A stretch of DNA of 64,000 nt from Rickettsiales bacterium (GCA_021156175.1 JAJNBL010000001.1:248001-312000); one strand, 5' to 3'; positions 1 through 10,054 are shown, counted from the stretch's first letter. Numbers and translations are program-made. The notes: generated by a model not told the origin, from the letters alone.

Positions 1-1244
1 GTTTCGGTATCTTCCCGAGAAATCACATGTCCATGCTCATAAAGCCAGGCGAGATTTTTTCCATCTTCCGGCTTAAGCGCAATAGTAACCACTTCCGCAT
101 GTTGCCCAAGCTTCTTATCCAGGAGCTTTAAGAGATAATCGCAACCCATACCATCATGCGCGGAAATCGCAGCGCAATTGTCATTCGCTGAGGCCTCATT
201 CCACACATCGGTGCGATCCGTTCCTTCGAGCAAATCGATTTTATTATAGACCTCGATCGTATGATTGGACCATTTTTCTTCCAAGCCCAAACTCTTGATT
301 ACATCGTATACATCGGCTTTTTGCGCATGCGTATCCTCATGCGCCATGTCGCGCACATGCAAGAGAATCGTCGCCTCGCGCACTTCCTCGAGCGTCGCAC
401 GGAACGCCGCCACAAGCTCCGTTGGGAGCTCGGAAATGAATCCTACTGTGTCGGACAATATCACTTTCCGACCTGAGGGAAGTTCCATATGCCGCATCGT
501 GGGATCAAGGGTTGCAAAGAGCAAATCTTTCGCCAACACTTCTGCCCCGGTGAGCCTATTGAACAATGTCGATTTCCCGGCGTTGGTATAACCCACCAGC
601 GCAATAATCGGATAGGGCGTGTCGCGCCGGGTTTTGCGATGCAATTCGCGGGTACGCATTACCGTCTCTAACTGCCGTTTAATCTGCGCGATGCGGTCAT
701 CAATCCCCCGACGGTCGGTTTCGATCTGCGTTTCCCCCGGACCTCCCATGAAGCCCGCACCACCACGTTGACGTTCCAAGTGGGTCCATGAGCGCACAAG
801 ACGCGATTTTTGGTATTGCTGCGCTGCAAGCTCGACTTGCAGCTTTCCTTCTTTCGTCCGCGCACGATCACCAAAAATTTCCAAAATCAGCGCTGTTCGG
901 TCAATCACCTTACAGCCCAAATCTTTCTCTAAATTCCGATGTTGCGCAGGTGAGAGCTGCGTGTCGACAATAACCACCTGAATATTATTGGCTTTAAGTG
1001 TTATGGCAAGCTCATCGATCTTCCCCTTCCCGATATAGGTCGAAGGACGAATCGAAGCGAGGGCAACGCCTTCAACTCCCTGCACATCCAGCCGAATTGC
1101 TTCCGCCAAACCGCGCGCTTCTTCAAGCTTGTTATCGAGTGAACGTTGTTTGCTTCTTTCGGAGTGACGCTCTGTCTTCAAATAAGGGTGGAGGATATAG
1201 GCGCGTTCGCCATAATGGTCTTCAGTATTCCAGGATGTATCCAT
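1..1244 (-). CDS. hflX: GTPase HflX (3' end outside window)
   Basis: Ribosome-associated GTPase that splits stalled or stressed ribosomes. About 414 residues are visible from the ATG at 1244 and the stop codon lies beyond the window edge. The N-terminal glycine-rich HflX domain (GAGFMGGPGETQIETDRR) is followed by a G domain with the P loop GYTNAGKS, the G3 motif DTVGF and the G4 motif NKID. Known for the family: HflX binds the 50S subunit. It is last in a minus-strand series after dat and a HAD phosphatase, two bases after the phosphatase stop. In many alphaproteobacteria hfq sits directly upstream of hflX; here a HAD gene takes that place. Confidence 0.95.
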   Translation of the reverse strand, partial: MDTSWNTEDHYGERAYILHPYLKTERHSERSKQRSLDNKLEEARGLAEAIRLDVQGVEGVALASIRPSTYIGKGKIDELAITLKANNIQVVIVDTQLSPAQHRNLEKDLGCKVIDRTALILEIFGDRARTKEGKLQVELAAQQYQKSRLVRSWTHLERQRGGAGFMGGPGETQIETDRRGIDDRIAQIKRQLETVMRTRELHRKTRRDTPYPIIALVGYTNAGKSTLFNRLTGAEVLAKDLLFATLDPTMRHMELPSGRKVILSDTVGFISELPTELVAAFRATLEEVREATILLHVRDMAHEDTHAQKADVYDVIKSLGLEEKWSNHTIEVYNKIDLLEGTDRTDVWNEASANDNCAAISAHDGMGCDYLLKLLDKKLGQHAEVVTIALKPEDGKNLAWLYEHGHVISREDTE

Positions 1245-1247
1245 AGA

Positions 1248-1925
1248 TTATGCGCGCTGCCGTTCCTTTAAACCTACTGATTCGAAAAATGCCAAAAGCT
1301 CATCATGATTCCGCAAATGGCGTTTCGGTGGGAAGGGGCGAAAACGTTCTTCCGACAAATCCGCATCCCCATAGAAAATTGGGGTAATCCCCGAATTATA
1401 AGCACATTCCAAATCCGTAAGCGAATCACCTATGAGCCACACATCCGGCCCAAGCGCAATCCCGCTCCCTTCTAACGCTAGCAATACCGGCGCGGATGAA
1501 GGCTTATCTTCCCTTGCATCCTTCGCACCAACCACTTTATCAAAGAAACGATCCCAACCAATATGCGTGACTTCTTTACGCAAATTATGGCCAGTTTTAT
1601 TACTCACCACCGCCATGTAAACGTCCTTCGCACGCAAGTGCGTAAGCACATCCACAGCACCTTCCAATACTTCAAGATCTTTCAAATGATTCTCGGTGAA
1701 AAATGTCTGATAAATGCTTGAGGCTTTTTCCCAATCATCGCCAAAAATTTCTGGGAAAGAATCGCGCATCGAACGATGCACTTTCTCTTTCACTTCTTCA
1801 ATCGTCCAAGGCGTATGGCCCATATCCGTGAATGTCTTATGGAGTGAACGGTGGATAATTGGCCAGGTATCAGCCAACGTATTATCCCAATCAAATAAAA
1901 TAGCTTTAGGTGTGGTCAGGGTCAT
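1248..1925 (-). CDS. HAD-family phosphatase, phosphoglycolate phosphatase-like
   Basis: Haloacid dehalogenase-type phosphohydrolase of 225 residues. Motif I is FDWDNTLADT at residues 11-20, with D12 and D14 as predicted nucleophile and acid/base. Motif II is VVSNKT, the motif III lysine is in EDKPSSAP, and motif IV is GDSLTDLECA. The cap between motifs I and II is helical, as in Gph/PGPase-like subfamily I enzymes. The ATG overlaps the stop of the upstream transaminase gene (ATGA), which suggests translational coupling. The substrate cannot be read from sequence; a small phosphorylated metabolite is likely. Confidence 0.88.
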   Translation of the reverse strand: MTLTTPKAILFDWDNTLADTWPIIHRSLHKTFTDMGHTPWTIEEVKEKVHRSMRDSFPEIFGDDWEKASSIYQTFFTENHLKDLEVLEGAVDVLTHLRAKDVYMAVVSNKTGHNLRKEVTHIGWDRFFDKVVGAKDAREDKPSSAPVLLALEGSGIALGPDVWLIGDSLTDLECAYNSGITPIFYGDADLSEERFRPFPPKRHLRNHDELLAFFESVGLKERQRA

Positions 1926-2788
1926 GCAATCGCTTCCAATCTTTCAGTCACATATACATCATAAAGCAAACGGAGCTGCGAGGTGACTTCGCCACATTTG
2001 CCTGTACCAATCGTTGTTTTATCGAGATTTACAATCGGCATTACGCCTTTGGTCGTACTCGTGATAAATAATTCTTTCGCAGCCAGCGCTTCCTTGAGAG
2101 TAAACGGACGCTCAAGCACTTTCATCTTTCCCTGGCGCGCAACCTTCAGCACGCTATCGCGGGTGATCCCACCCAATATGCGCTCATCCGCAGGATGGGT
2201 GATGATCGTGCCTTTCGCATCGACCATATACGCATTCGTCGCGCTGCCCTCGCTGATAATCCCTTTTTCATCCACCAGGAACGCTTCCGTACATCCCGCT
2301 TCCACTGCTTTTTGTTTTGCCAAAATATTTGGCAATAACGAAATGGATTTAATATCCCGCCGTGCCCAACGAATATCAGGGCATGAAATCGCTGTACCCA
2401 CACCGCTTGCATTCATGCTAGCCCTTGCTGGCCCTGGATTAATCACAACCACCAGGCTCGGCCTCACACCTTTAGGGAACTCATGGTTCCGCTTCGCAAC
2501 ACCACGCGAAACTTGAATATAAATTGAACCATTTTTGCAACGGTTGCGGCGTAGCAATTCATGAATAATCATTTTGAACGAAATAATCGGCAAAGGAAGC
2601 GTAATTTGCAGTCCTTTAAGCGAGCGAATCAAGCGATTATAATGCGGTTCTTCATCAATCATCACACCGTGATGCACCGCCATCACTTCATAAATCCCAT
2701 CGGCAAATTGATAGCCACGGTCTTCAATATGCACAACCGCCTCTGTATGAGGAACAAACGCGCCATTAACATAACTAATACGTGACAT
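1922..2788 (-). CDS. dat: D-amino acid (D-alanine) aminotransferase
   Basis: PLP-dependent class IV aminotransferase of 288 residues that interconverts D-alanine and D-glutamate with their 2-oxo acids. The N-terminal signature is YQFADGIYEV. K147 in RRDIKSISLLPN matches the PLP lysine of Bacillus D-AAT, and the downstream EGSATNAYMV matches the cofactor phosphate-binding region. Known for the group: related fold-type IV enzymes include branched-chain transaminase and aminodeoxychorismate lyase, so exact specificity is inferred. Its position after trkA in the ntrYX cluster is typical of alphaproteobacteria. The 3' end overlaps the HAD phosphatase start. Confidence 0.88.
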   Translation of the reverse strand: MSRISYVNGAFVPHTEAVVHIEDRGYQFADGIYEVMAVHHGVMIDEEPHYNRLIRSLKGLQITLPLPIISFKMIIHELLRRNRCKNGSIYIQVSRGVAKRNHEFPKGVRPSLVVVINPGPARASMNASGVGTAISCPDIRWARRDIKSISLLPNILAKQKAVEAGCTEAFLVDEKGIISEGSATNAYMVDAKGTIITHPADERILGGITRDSVLKVARQGKMKVLERPFTLKEALAAKELFITSTTKGVMPIVNLDKTTIGTGKCGEVTSQLRLLYDVYVTERLEAIA

Positions 2789-2829
2789 AAACTTTACACC
2801 TATTTTTCTAGTCTCACCATGAATCTATC

Positions 2830-4209
2830 TTAAAAGTATTCGAATTTCACCGAGAACACATCCTCAACCGTCTTCACAGCTGCCGCCATACAAAGCATAA
2901 TAAGACAGTCGCCTGCATGAATAATGGTGTTTTCCGTCGGAATCACCATCGTTTTATCTCGAACGATCATACCTACCATTACCTGCGAAGGCAGTTCAAG
3001 GCTTTTAAGCATTTTACCGATAATCGGAGAAGACGCATCCGCCTTTGCTTCAATTATTTCCGCCGCACCGTTACAAATCGTATGTACCGCCTTGATATTC
3101 CCTTCGCAACGTATGTGCTGCAAGATACTCGATACGGTAATTTCCCGCGGATTCACATCCACATCAATCCCTAGCGATGACATAAGCGGTGTATAGGAAT
3201 CACTCTTCACCAGAGTCAATGCTCGCTTTGCTCCAAAGCGTTTTGCCAACAGCGAGGCAAGGATATTTACCTGGTCGTTATTCGATACGGCAATCACCGT
3301 CTCCGCTCCCCAGACATTCGCTTCCTGTAGGATTTCATGCTCAAGCGCACTGCCATTGATAACGGTGGTTCGCTCTAACTTCCCTGCGATAAATTCCGCA
3401 CGCTCTCTATCGAGCTCAATAATCTTGATTCGCGTATCCTCGTGTGCGGCTTCCAGTTCCTGGGCGAGATAGAGTCCAATATTCCCTCCCCCGATAATAA
3501 TAAGCCGGCGCGCCTCACGTCCTTCAAAACCAAACAATTCCATCGCATGTGGCACGTTCTCCGACGGGGTAATGAAGAATACTTCATCCCCAGGCATTAA
3601 GCGCTCATTTTCACCTGGAATCAATAAATGCTCGCCACGCAGTATCCCCACAATCGAGATCAAAGAATTATGCAGACGTTCATTTAAGCGATACAACGGA
3701 CGATCAATCAATGGACAATCCATCGAGCAGCGTACTGCAAGGACTTTGAGTTTGCCATTAATAAATGGAATCGTTTCAATCGCACCCGGCACATGCAGGC
3801 GTTGATTGACGGCTCTTGCGACTTCAAGTTCTGGCGAAATAATCACGTCAATTGGAAGATGATCTTGACGGTAAAGATCCTTCCACTGCTCTTCGAGATA
3901 ATTTTGGTTACGCACCCGTGCGATTTTCTTTGGCACATTAAACAAGGATTTTGCCACCTGACAGGTGACCATATTGACTTCATCCGTCCCCGTTACCGCA
4001 ATAAGCATATCCGCATGCGATGCTCCAGCCTCTTCCAAAACACTAGGATGCGAAGCAAACCCTATATAGGTGTTCACGTCCAATGAATCACTGATACGGC
4101 GGATCGAATCACCGGAATGGTCAATAATCGTGACATCGTGACTCTCTTTTGCCAGCTGTCTAGCAATACTGGTCCCTACTTGGCCTGCTCCACAGATAAT
4201 AATACGCAT
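2830..4209 (-). CDS. trkA: Trk potassium uptake system regulatory protein TrkA
   Basis: Peripheral NAD(H)-binding subunit that gates a Trk/Ktr potassium channel. The 459 residues match the usual length of about 458. Two tandem RCK modules are visible: one starts with the Rossmann motif ICGAGQVGTSIA at the N terminus, the second with IIGGGNIGLYLA near the middle, and each is followed by a TrkA_C domain. The membrane partner TrkH is not in this window. The gene lies just downstream of ntrX on the same strand, with a gap of about 70 bases, as in many alphaproteobacteria. Confidence 0.95.
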   Translation of the reverse strand: MRIIICGAGQVGTSIARQLAKESHDVTIIDHSGDSIRRISDSLDVNTYIGFASHPSVLEEAGASHADMLIAVTGTDEVNMVTCQVAKSLFNVPKKIARVRNQNYLEEQWKDLYRQDHLPIDVIISPELEVARAVNQRLHVPGAIETIPFINGKLKVLAVRCSMDCPLIDRPLYRLNERLHNSLISIVGILRGEHLLIPGENERLMPGDEVFFITPSENVPHAMELFGFEGREARRLIIIGGGNIGLYLAQELEAAHEDTRIKIIELDRERAEFIAGKLERTTVINGSALEHEILQEANVWGAETVIAVSNNDQVNILASLLAKRFGAKRALTLVKSDSYTPLMSSLGIDVDVNPREITVSSILQHIRCEGNIKAVHTICNGAAEIIEAKADASSPIIGKMLKSLELPSQVMVGMIVRDKTMVIPTENTIIHAGDCLIMLCMAAAVKTVEDVFSVKFEYF

Positions 4210-4277
4210 GGTGTTCCTTATTATGATAGGGGGATTATAAGAGAATCAGGTTTTATAGTCAGCATAGTAAAATGTAA

Positions 4278-5675
4278 TTACGCCTCAACCAATGCTTCGC
4301 TTGTATTGACTTGTAACATTTTGAGTTTCCGATGCAATGCCGAACGTTCCATCCCGATAAAGGTGGAGGTTTTTGAAATATTTCCACCGAACCTGTTGAT
4401 CTGTGCCATAAGATACTGTTTTTCGAACAATTCCCGTGCTTCCCGAAGCGGCATAGACATAATATCCGCATTAATACCGGATCGCACAGAAGAAGGTGCA
4501 ATTGACGTAATTTCTGGCGGCAGCATACTTGCTTTAATCGGTTGATCTTTCTCTCCCGGCGCCATGATCAGCAACCATTCGATCACGTTCCGCAATTGAC
4601 TGACATTGCCTGGCCAATCATAGGCCTGCATCGTCGCCACCACATCCTCACCGAATACACGCTCCGGCAATCCCGTGACGCGGGTAAGGAAGCGGACAAA
4701 ATACTCTACCAACGCAGGAATATCTTCCCGCCGTTCGCATAGGCTCGGCACACGCAATGGCACCACATTCAGGCGATAATATAAATCTTCCCGGAACTTC
4801 CGCGCAGCAATCGCTTGCTCCACATCACGGCTGGTAGAGGCCATCACCCGTACATCGATAGAGATTTTGCGCTGCCCGCCTACTCTGATGTAACTCTGCT
4901 CCTGCAATAGCCGAAGCAAGCGCGCCTGCACCGGTGGCGGCATATCCACCACTTCATCAATATATAAGGTTCCGCCATGGGCATATTCAAGTAGCCCAAC
5001 TTTTCGTGGCTTATCCGCAAGCCCAAGAGGCGATTCGGTGCCGAATAACTCGATTTCCATTTCATGTGAAGCCACACTCGCGGCATTCAATACCACAAGC
5101 GGATGCTGTTTACGCTTGGAATGCAGATGGATTTGCCGCGCAACTACTTCTTTTCCAACTCCCGATGCACCGGTAATCATCACACGGCTCTCGGTTGGAC
5201 CTACGCGTTCTATCGCCGCTTTTAACTGTGTAACAGCTGCAGAACGCCCAATGAGCCCCGATGTTTCAAATTTATCACGTTTTAATTCATCATTTTCGCG
5301 TTTTAAACGTGCATTTTCAATGGCACGCTTCAGCACCAGCAAAAGCTTATCTTCTTTAAAAGGCTTCTCTAAATAGTCGTATGCACCTAAGCGAATGGAA
5401 TGTACTGCGGTTTCGATATTGCCATGTCCGCTGATGATAATAACAGGAAGTGCAGGATATTTGGCTTTCAGTACCTCCAAGATACCAAGCCCATCAAGTT
5501 CGCTTCCCTGGAGCCAGATATCAAGAATCACCGCCGCAGGAGGACGTTCTCCAACAATAGTAAATACTTCAGTACTATTAGAAGCGGTACGAGGTACATA
5601 TCCTTCATCTTCCAATATATCACTGGCAAGCTGGCGGATATCTTCTTCATCATCCACGATCAATACGTCTAGCAA
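4278..5675 (-). CDS. ntrX: NtrX response regulator (AAA+, Fis-type HTH) without GAFTGA motif
   Basis: Response regulator partner of NtrY, 465 residues. The receiver domain occupies residues 1-120, with phospho-acceptor D52 (AVILDIWLQ) and K105 (EKPF). The AAA+ domain runs from about residue 140 to 370, with Walker A GASGVGKE at 169-176 and Walker B TLYIDEV at 236-242. The Fis-type helix-turn-helix is at the C terminus (NISKTSTFIGMERSALHRKL). The stretch ELFGTESPLGLADKPRKVG stands where classical enhancer-binding proteins carry GAFTGA, so contact with sigma-54 is doubtful. Known for the family: NtrX proteins of alphaproteobacteria respond to nitrogen, redox or envelope cues. Confidence 0.93.
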   Translation of the reverse strand: MLDVLIVDDEEDIRQLASDILEDEGYVPRTASNSTEVFTIVGERPPAAVILDIWLQGSELDGLGILEVLKAKYPALPVIIISGHGNIETAVHSIRLGAYDYLEKPFKEDKLLLVLKRAIENARLKRENDELKRDKFETSGLIGRSAAVTQLKAAIERVGPTESRVMITGASGVGKEVVARQIHLHSKRKQHPLVVLNAASVASHEMEIELFGTESPLGLADKPRKVGLLEYAHGGTLYIDEVVDMPPPVQARLLRLLQEQSYIRVGGQRKISIDVRVMASTSRDVEQAIAARKFREDLYYRLNVVPLRVPSLCERREDIPALVEYFVRFLTRVTGLPERVFGEDVVATMQAYDWPGNVSQLRNVIEWLLIMAPGEKDQPIKASMLPPEITSIAPSSVRSGINADIMSMPLREARELFEKQYLMAQINRFGGNISKTSTFIGMERSALHRKLKMLQVNTSEALVEA

Positions 5676-5821
5676 GAGGCACTCCCGGAATACGTAGCGT
5701 TACGATGCATACGAACAACATATGTGCTATTCCTGCAACATATCTCTTATACACCATCGTATGCGTCAATCAACTGGCAGATTATAGTTTTCCACAGGAA
5801 AATAACGCAGGGCAGAATAAG

Positions 5822-8080
5822 TTAACTTCTTTGAAACCTGATGACAACCAACGCACCACCGCTTGAAAGATTGGAAAGTTCGAGCTTACCATTATGATCT
5901 TCAATGATTTTTTTTACGATCGCAAGTCCAAGTCCCGTTCCTTTTGCATGGGTAGTCACATATGGTTCCGTCAGACGATCCATATGTTCCTCAGGGAACC
6001 CTGGGCCGTTATCGGTAATCCGAATGACCACATGCGAGACCTCATCCTCGAGCGCAACGTGAATAAGCGGCTGCGCTATTGCAGCAGAAGTCAATGCCTC
6101 GACCGCATTTTTGCATAAATTGATAATTGCCTGTGTGATTTGACCAGGATCACACGAAAATATCACCGGATTCTGAGGAAGCGTAAGGTTATACGACACA
6201 AACTCATTCGTGCAACATTGCGAGAAGATCGCATTACCGAACAATTCATTCACATTCGTTGGCTCAAATACCGGCGCTGGCATCCTTGCATAACGAGAAA
6301 ATTCTTCCACCATGGTCCCGATTGTACTCACATGACGGGTAATCGTATCAAGGTAACGGAGGAATGTTTGTGGATCAGATGCAATCTCTCCCGCATATTT
6401 TTTCCGAAGCCGCTCTGCAGCCAATTGAATAGGGGTCAATGGATTTTTAATCTCATGTGCAATACGCCGTGCAACGCCCGCCCACGCGGCATGACGCTGT
6501 GCGACAACGAGTTCCGAAATATCATCAAACGTGACAACATAACCTTCAATGTCGCCACTCTCAGCACGTTCAACGGTAATCCGCACAAGCAGCGTCAAGA
6601 GGTTACGGTTCCGATTCAGCACAATTTCCTTTTGCGCAAAACCTGAGGCACTGATCTCCGATTCTTTCAGAAGTGCCACCATTTCCGGAATCGAACTACT
6701 GAAATTCCCACCGAGCAATACATGCTCATTTTTTCCTAAGAGATCCGATGCACGGCGGTTATAAAGCGTAATTGCTTTGTTTGCATCAAGTGCCACAATC
6801 CCAGCCGAAACTCCACCCAATACCGCTTCGCTAAAACGCCGCCGCGCATCAAGCTGTTGGTTCACTTCCACCAACGTATCGCGCTGACGCTCCAACTGCG
6901 TGGTCATCCGGTTAAATGAACGCCCCAATGTCGCAAGCTCATCATTCTGCGGTCCCTCTTCCACACGCGCCGAAAAATTTCCACCTTTGACTTCTTCCGT
7001 TGCATCGATGATCTGACGGATAGGCCGTACAAACAACCCCGCAAATACCAACCCAACCCACACCGCAACCAACAGCAACAACAACGCCACTGTCACAAAA
7101 ATCACAGAGAATTTAATCTGAAGGTCAGAGATTTTCCCTTTAAGCGTATGATATTCTTCTGCCGCTCCTTGCGTCCGTTCCATATGCTGTATGACCTTCT
7201 GGTCTACAAATCTCCCGACTAACAAATAGGTATTCGGCACATCTTCAAAATGGGCCAGCGCGCGCACCCTATCATCACTTGGCGTCGTCAAAATCACAAT
7301 TTCGCCAGTATCCGCTTTTCGTAGCACTTCTTCTTGAGGAAGATCAAAAGTTACAGAAAAACTAAGCCGCCCTTGCGCAAGAATGCGATGGCTAAGCGGA
7401 GTCCCAGATGCTTCCGGATTATAGAAAAACACGACGGCTTCTGGCAATGAACGCACAGTCGCTTGCGTTACCACCATATTTTCAAATAAACGTCGATCAC
7501 TCGGAACACTCGAGAACGCAAGCTGTAGTGAACGTCTCAAGTCATTTTCCATCGCAAAGGTATCGGCTTTCAGCACTTTCTCATGCTCAGCCAAATAGGC
7601 CTCCGCCACCGCCACGGAGCCTTCGAGCGCCGTACTCACACGCTGATCAAACCAGGACTGCACACCAAAATTAAAGAACAGCGTAGAGAAAACTGCGACA
7701 ATAATCGTCGGCACCACCGACACAAGGGAGAAGAGCAGGATCAGCCGCGTCTGAAGCCTGGAACCGGTAGAACCTCGCCTAGATGCCAACCATAAACCAA
7801 TTACCCTTCGGGAGATGAGTACACCGAGCACCAGCAACAGCACAAGGTCCATAAGCACCAATCCCAATACTAAATCGGGATCTGGGCCAAAAGGATTGTT
7901 GCTTTGCGTAATAGCAAGATAAGTCGCAATGCCGGAAATAATCGCGGCATAGGTAAGAATGGGAGTCAACACACTTGCAAGCTGTACACGCTGCGCCCAC
8001 TCAATAAAACGCTCACCCCTTTGCATGATATGCAAAGGAGGGAAAGCGTGTCTTAAGAGAGCCGTATACCGAGCCATCAC
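5822..8080 (-). CDS. ntrY: Sensor histidine kinase NtrY
   Basis: Membrane sensor kinase that phosphorylates NtrX; 752 residues. Three transmembrane segments lie near residues 35-57, 70-90 and 113-138. A periplasmic domain spans about 140-322, a fourth membrane segment about 325-350, HAMP about 350-402 and PAS about 415-525. The dimerisation domain carries H542 in ARRIAHEIKNPLTP, and the ATPase domain has NLCKNAVEAL, DNGPGF and GTGLGLA. This order is characteristic of NtrY. The gene precedes ntrX with a gap of about 146 bases, so ntrX may also have its own promoter. The FAA hydrolase gene ends 19 bases upstream of its start. Confidence 0.95.
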   Translation of the reverse strand: MMARYTALLRHAFPPLHIMQRGERFIEWAQRVQLASVLTPILTYAAIISGIATYLAITQSNNPFGPDPDLVLGLVLMDLVLLLVLGVLISRRVIGLWLASRRGSTGSRLQTRLILLFSLVSVVPTIIVAVFSTLFFNFGVQSWFDQRVSTALEGSVAVAEAYLAEHEKVLKADTFAMENDLRRSLQLAFSSVPSDRRLFENMVVTQATVRSLPEAVVFFYNPEASGTPLSHRILAQGRLSFSVTFDLPQEEVLRKADTGEIVILTTPSDDRVRALAHFEDVPNTYLLVGRFVDQKVIQHMERTQGAAEEYHTLKGKISDLQIKFSVIFVTVALLLLLVAVWVGLVFAGLFVRPIRQIIDATEEVKGGNFSARVEEGPQNDELATLGRSFNRMTTQLERQRDTLVEVNQQLDARRRFSEAVLGGVSAGIVALDANKAITLYNRRASDLLGKNEHVLLGGNFSSSIPEMVALLKESEISASGFAQKEIVLNRNRNLLTLLVRITVERAESGDIEGYVVTFDDISELVVAQRHAAWAGVARRIAHEIKNPLTPIQLAAERLRKKYAGEIASDPQTFLRYLDTITRHVSTIGTMVEEFSRYARMPAPVFEPTNVNELFGNAIFSQCCTNEFVSYNLTLPQNPVIFSCDPGQITQAIINLCKNAVEALTSAAIAQPLIHVALEDEVSHVVIRITDNGPGFPEEHMDRLTEPYVTTHAKGTGLGLAIVKKIIEDHNGKLELSNLSSGGALVVIRFQRS

Positions 8081-8099
8081 ACTCCAACGCTTACGCGCT

Positions 8100-8966
8100 T
8101 TATGCGGTTACCGTATTTTTCAACGTTCCGATTCCTTCAATCTCCACTTCCACACTATCCCCTGCTTTCATATACAGTGGCGGAGTGCGTGCCATACCAA
8201 CACCTGCAGGTGTACCTGTGACGATAATATCACCAGGATTCAGTGTCATCACTTCGCTAATATTCTCAATGAGCTCAGGCAGTGAGAATATCATATCGGC
8301 TGTGTTTGCATCCTGCACCGTAGTGCCATTCAAGCGCGTCTGGATACGAAGTCCCTTCCCTGCTTCTGGCAGAGCATCCGCACTCACAAAGTACGGACCA
8401 AAAGCACCGCTTGCATCAAAATTCTTGCCTAATGTCCATTGATGGGTACGACTTTGGAAATCACGCACGGTCGCATCGTTAAATATGCTATAGCCCGCCA
8501 CATAATCTAATGCCTGCGCCGCTTTGACCTTGTAAGCTGGCTTCCCAATCACGGCCACCAGTTCGCCTTCATAATCGAATTTCGTCGAGCAATGTGGCAT
8601 TAACAACGCACCTTGATGCGCAACGAGTGTAGAGGTAAGGCGCGTAAATAAAATTGGATACGGACTTTCCGATTTCATCCGCTTCGTCTCTTCAATATGC
8701 GCAGCATAATTGAGCCCAACGCAGATGATTTTTTCTGGACTAGGAATGGGAAGTAAATACTTCTTCGGTTCGCCTTGTTTTACGGCAGCAGGAGCCGGAT
8801 TTTTTGCTACTTTGTCGAGTTCCGCGCGCACCTCTTTTCCGCCACGAATAAGACCTACAATCGATTTGGGCAAACTTGGCGCAGCAACCGTCAAGTCAAT
8901 ATAACCCTCCGCATGCGTTAATCCGATTGCTGGAAGTCCAGAAGATTCAAAAGAAAATAGACGCAT
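8100..8966 (-). CDS. Fumarylacetoacetate hydrolase family protein
   Basis: FAA-hydrolase-fold enzyme of 288 residues. Family members use a divalent metal to cleave or isomerise acylpyruvate-type compounds. The conserved core GLNYAAHIEE is followed by the metal-ligand segment DYEGELVAVIGKPA and the terminal GDIIVTGTPAGVG. The N-terminal region resembles the small lid domain seen in ureidoglycolate lyase-like and 2-hydroxyhepta-2,4-diene-1,7-dioate isomerase-like members. No aromatic degradation genes surround it; it sits between dusB and ntrY, where many relatives carry ntrB-ntrC. A housekeeping acylpyruvase/oxaloacetate decarboxylase role is possible but inferred. Confidence 0.9.
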   Translation of the reverse strand: MRLFSFESSGLPAIGLTHAEGYIDLTVAAPSLPKSIVGLIRGGKEVRAELDKVAKNPAPAAVKQGEPKKYLLPIPSPEKIICVGLNYAAHIEETKRMKSESPYPILFTRLTSTLVAHQGALLMPHCSTKFDYEGELVAVIGKPAYKVKAAQALDYVAGYSIFNDATVRDFQSRTHQWTLGKNFDASGAFGPYFVSADALPEAGKGLRIQTRLNGTTVQDANTADMIFSLPELIENISEVMTLNPGDIIVTGTPAGVGMARTPPLYMKAGDSVEVEIEGIGTLKNTVTA

Positions 8967-9037
8967 GGAAAGCTCCTTATTGTTATAATTTTTAGGTTAT
9001 AACACAGGAGACTAATACTGGCTAGAAAAGTTATTGT

Positions 9038-10054
9038 TTATGCCGCCAAAGGTTTGGTTTCTTCGAACTGCATCACACTATCGTAGAATGTGCAGATCGC
9101 ATCTTTCACCGCATTTGGATCGGTCATGAGGTTCGTCCGATGGCGGAACTCCGACGATGCACGCAGCCCCGAACTGTACCAGCCGATATGCTTTCGTGCC
9201 ATACGCACACCGCCTTCCACGCCATAATGCTCCAGCATATCGTCGTAATGCGCTAATACCGTGGCAAGTTGCTGAGGAAGCGAAGGATCGGGCAAACGCT
9301 CGCCCGTTTTAAGATAGTGTGTCATCTGGTGAATCAGCCACGGTTTGCCATACGCACCTCGCCCAATCATGATGCCATCGGCACCGGATGCCTCTAAACA
9401 CGCCACAGCATCATCGAGTGTTTTGATATCACCATTGGCAATAACGGGGATTTTTACCGCATCTTTGACATTCTGGATAAAATGCCAATCCGCCTTACCG
9501 TTATACATTTGATTGCGCGTCCGCCCATGGATCGTCACCATCTTTAAACCCAGATCTTCCGCCGCTTTGGCAAGTTCGGGAGCATTCCGATTATCCAAAT
9601 CCCAACCGGTACGCATTTTGACTGTCACCGGAATCTTCACCGCTTTCGCAACCGACTCCATAATTTTCACAGCCGTACATGGATCTTTCATCAGCGCCGA
9701 ACCTGCATAGCCATTGACGACCTTCTTCACCGGACAGCCGAAATTAATATCGATAATCTTCGCACCCATATCTTCATTGAGCTTCGCCGCTTCCGCCATC
9801 ACATCCGGCTCATTCCCCGCAAGCTGAACGGAAGTCAGATCTTCAATATCCGAAGTCTGCGCCTTCATCAGCGATTCGCGCGTCTGGATAATCATCGCAC
9901 GGCTTGCAATCATTTCCGATACCAACAATCCCGCCCCAAAACTTTTCACAAGTTGGCGGAAAGGACGGTCGGTTACACCCGACATTGGCGCTAAGATCAC
10001 CGGATCGTTAATCGTAATTTCGCCAAGCTGAATGGGTTTGTGTGTATTTATCAT
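9038..10054 (-). CDS. dusB: tRNA-dihydrouridine synthase DusB (NifR3 family)
   Basis: FMN-dependent reductase that makes dihydrouridine in tRNA; 338 residues from the start chosen here. Visible motifs are the flavin-binding [14 protein letters not shown], the active-site cysteine in [19 protein letters not shown], the substrate segment [11 protein letters not shown] and IANGDIKT. The ATG at 10054 (protein [10 protein letters not shown]) is preferred because family homology begins there; an in-frame ATG at 10078 would add eight residues. The gene heads the minus-strand cluster leading into ntrYX. The divergent pdxJ starts about 100 bases away. Confidence 0.93.
   Translation of the reverse strand: MINTHKPIQLGEITINDPVILAPMSGVTDRPFRQLVKSFGAGLLVSEMIASRAMIIQTRESLMKAQTSDIEDLTSVQLAGNEPDVMAEAAKLNEDMGAKIIDINFGCPVKKVVNGYAGSALMKDPCTAVKIMESVAKAVKIPVTVKMRTGWDLDNRNAPELAKAAEDLGLKMVTIHGRTRNQMYNGKADWHFIQNVKDAVKIPVIANGDIKTLDDAVACLEASGADGIMIGRGAYGKPWLIHQMTHYLKTGERLPDPSLPQQLATVLAHYDDMLEHYGVEGGVRMARKHIGWYSSGLRASSEFRHRTNLMTDPNAVKDAICTFYDSVMQFEETKPLAA

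Noticed and set aside
1248-1925. A gene in the hfq position considered as an Hfq variant
   Set aside because: The protein has all four HAD phosphatase motifs and no Sm fold.
6140-6646. A 168-residue plus-strand frame inside ntrY
   Set aside because: Antisense to a well-supported histidine kinase, low-complexity basic composition and no homology.
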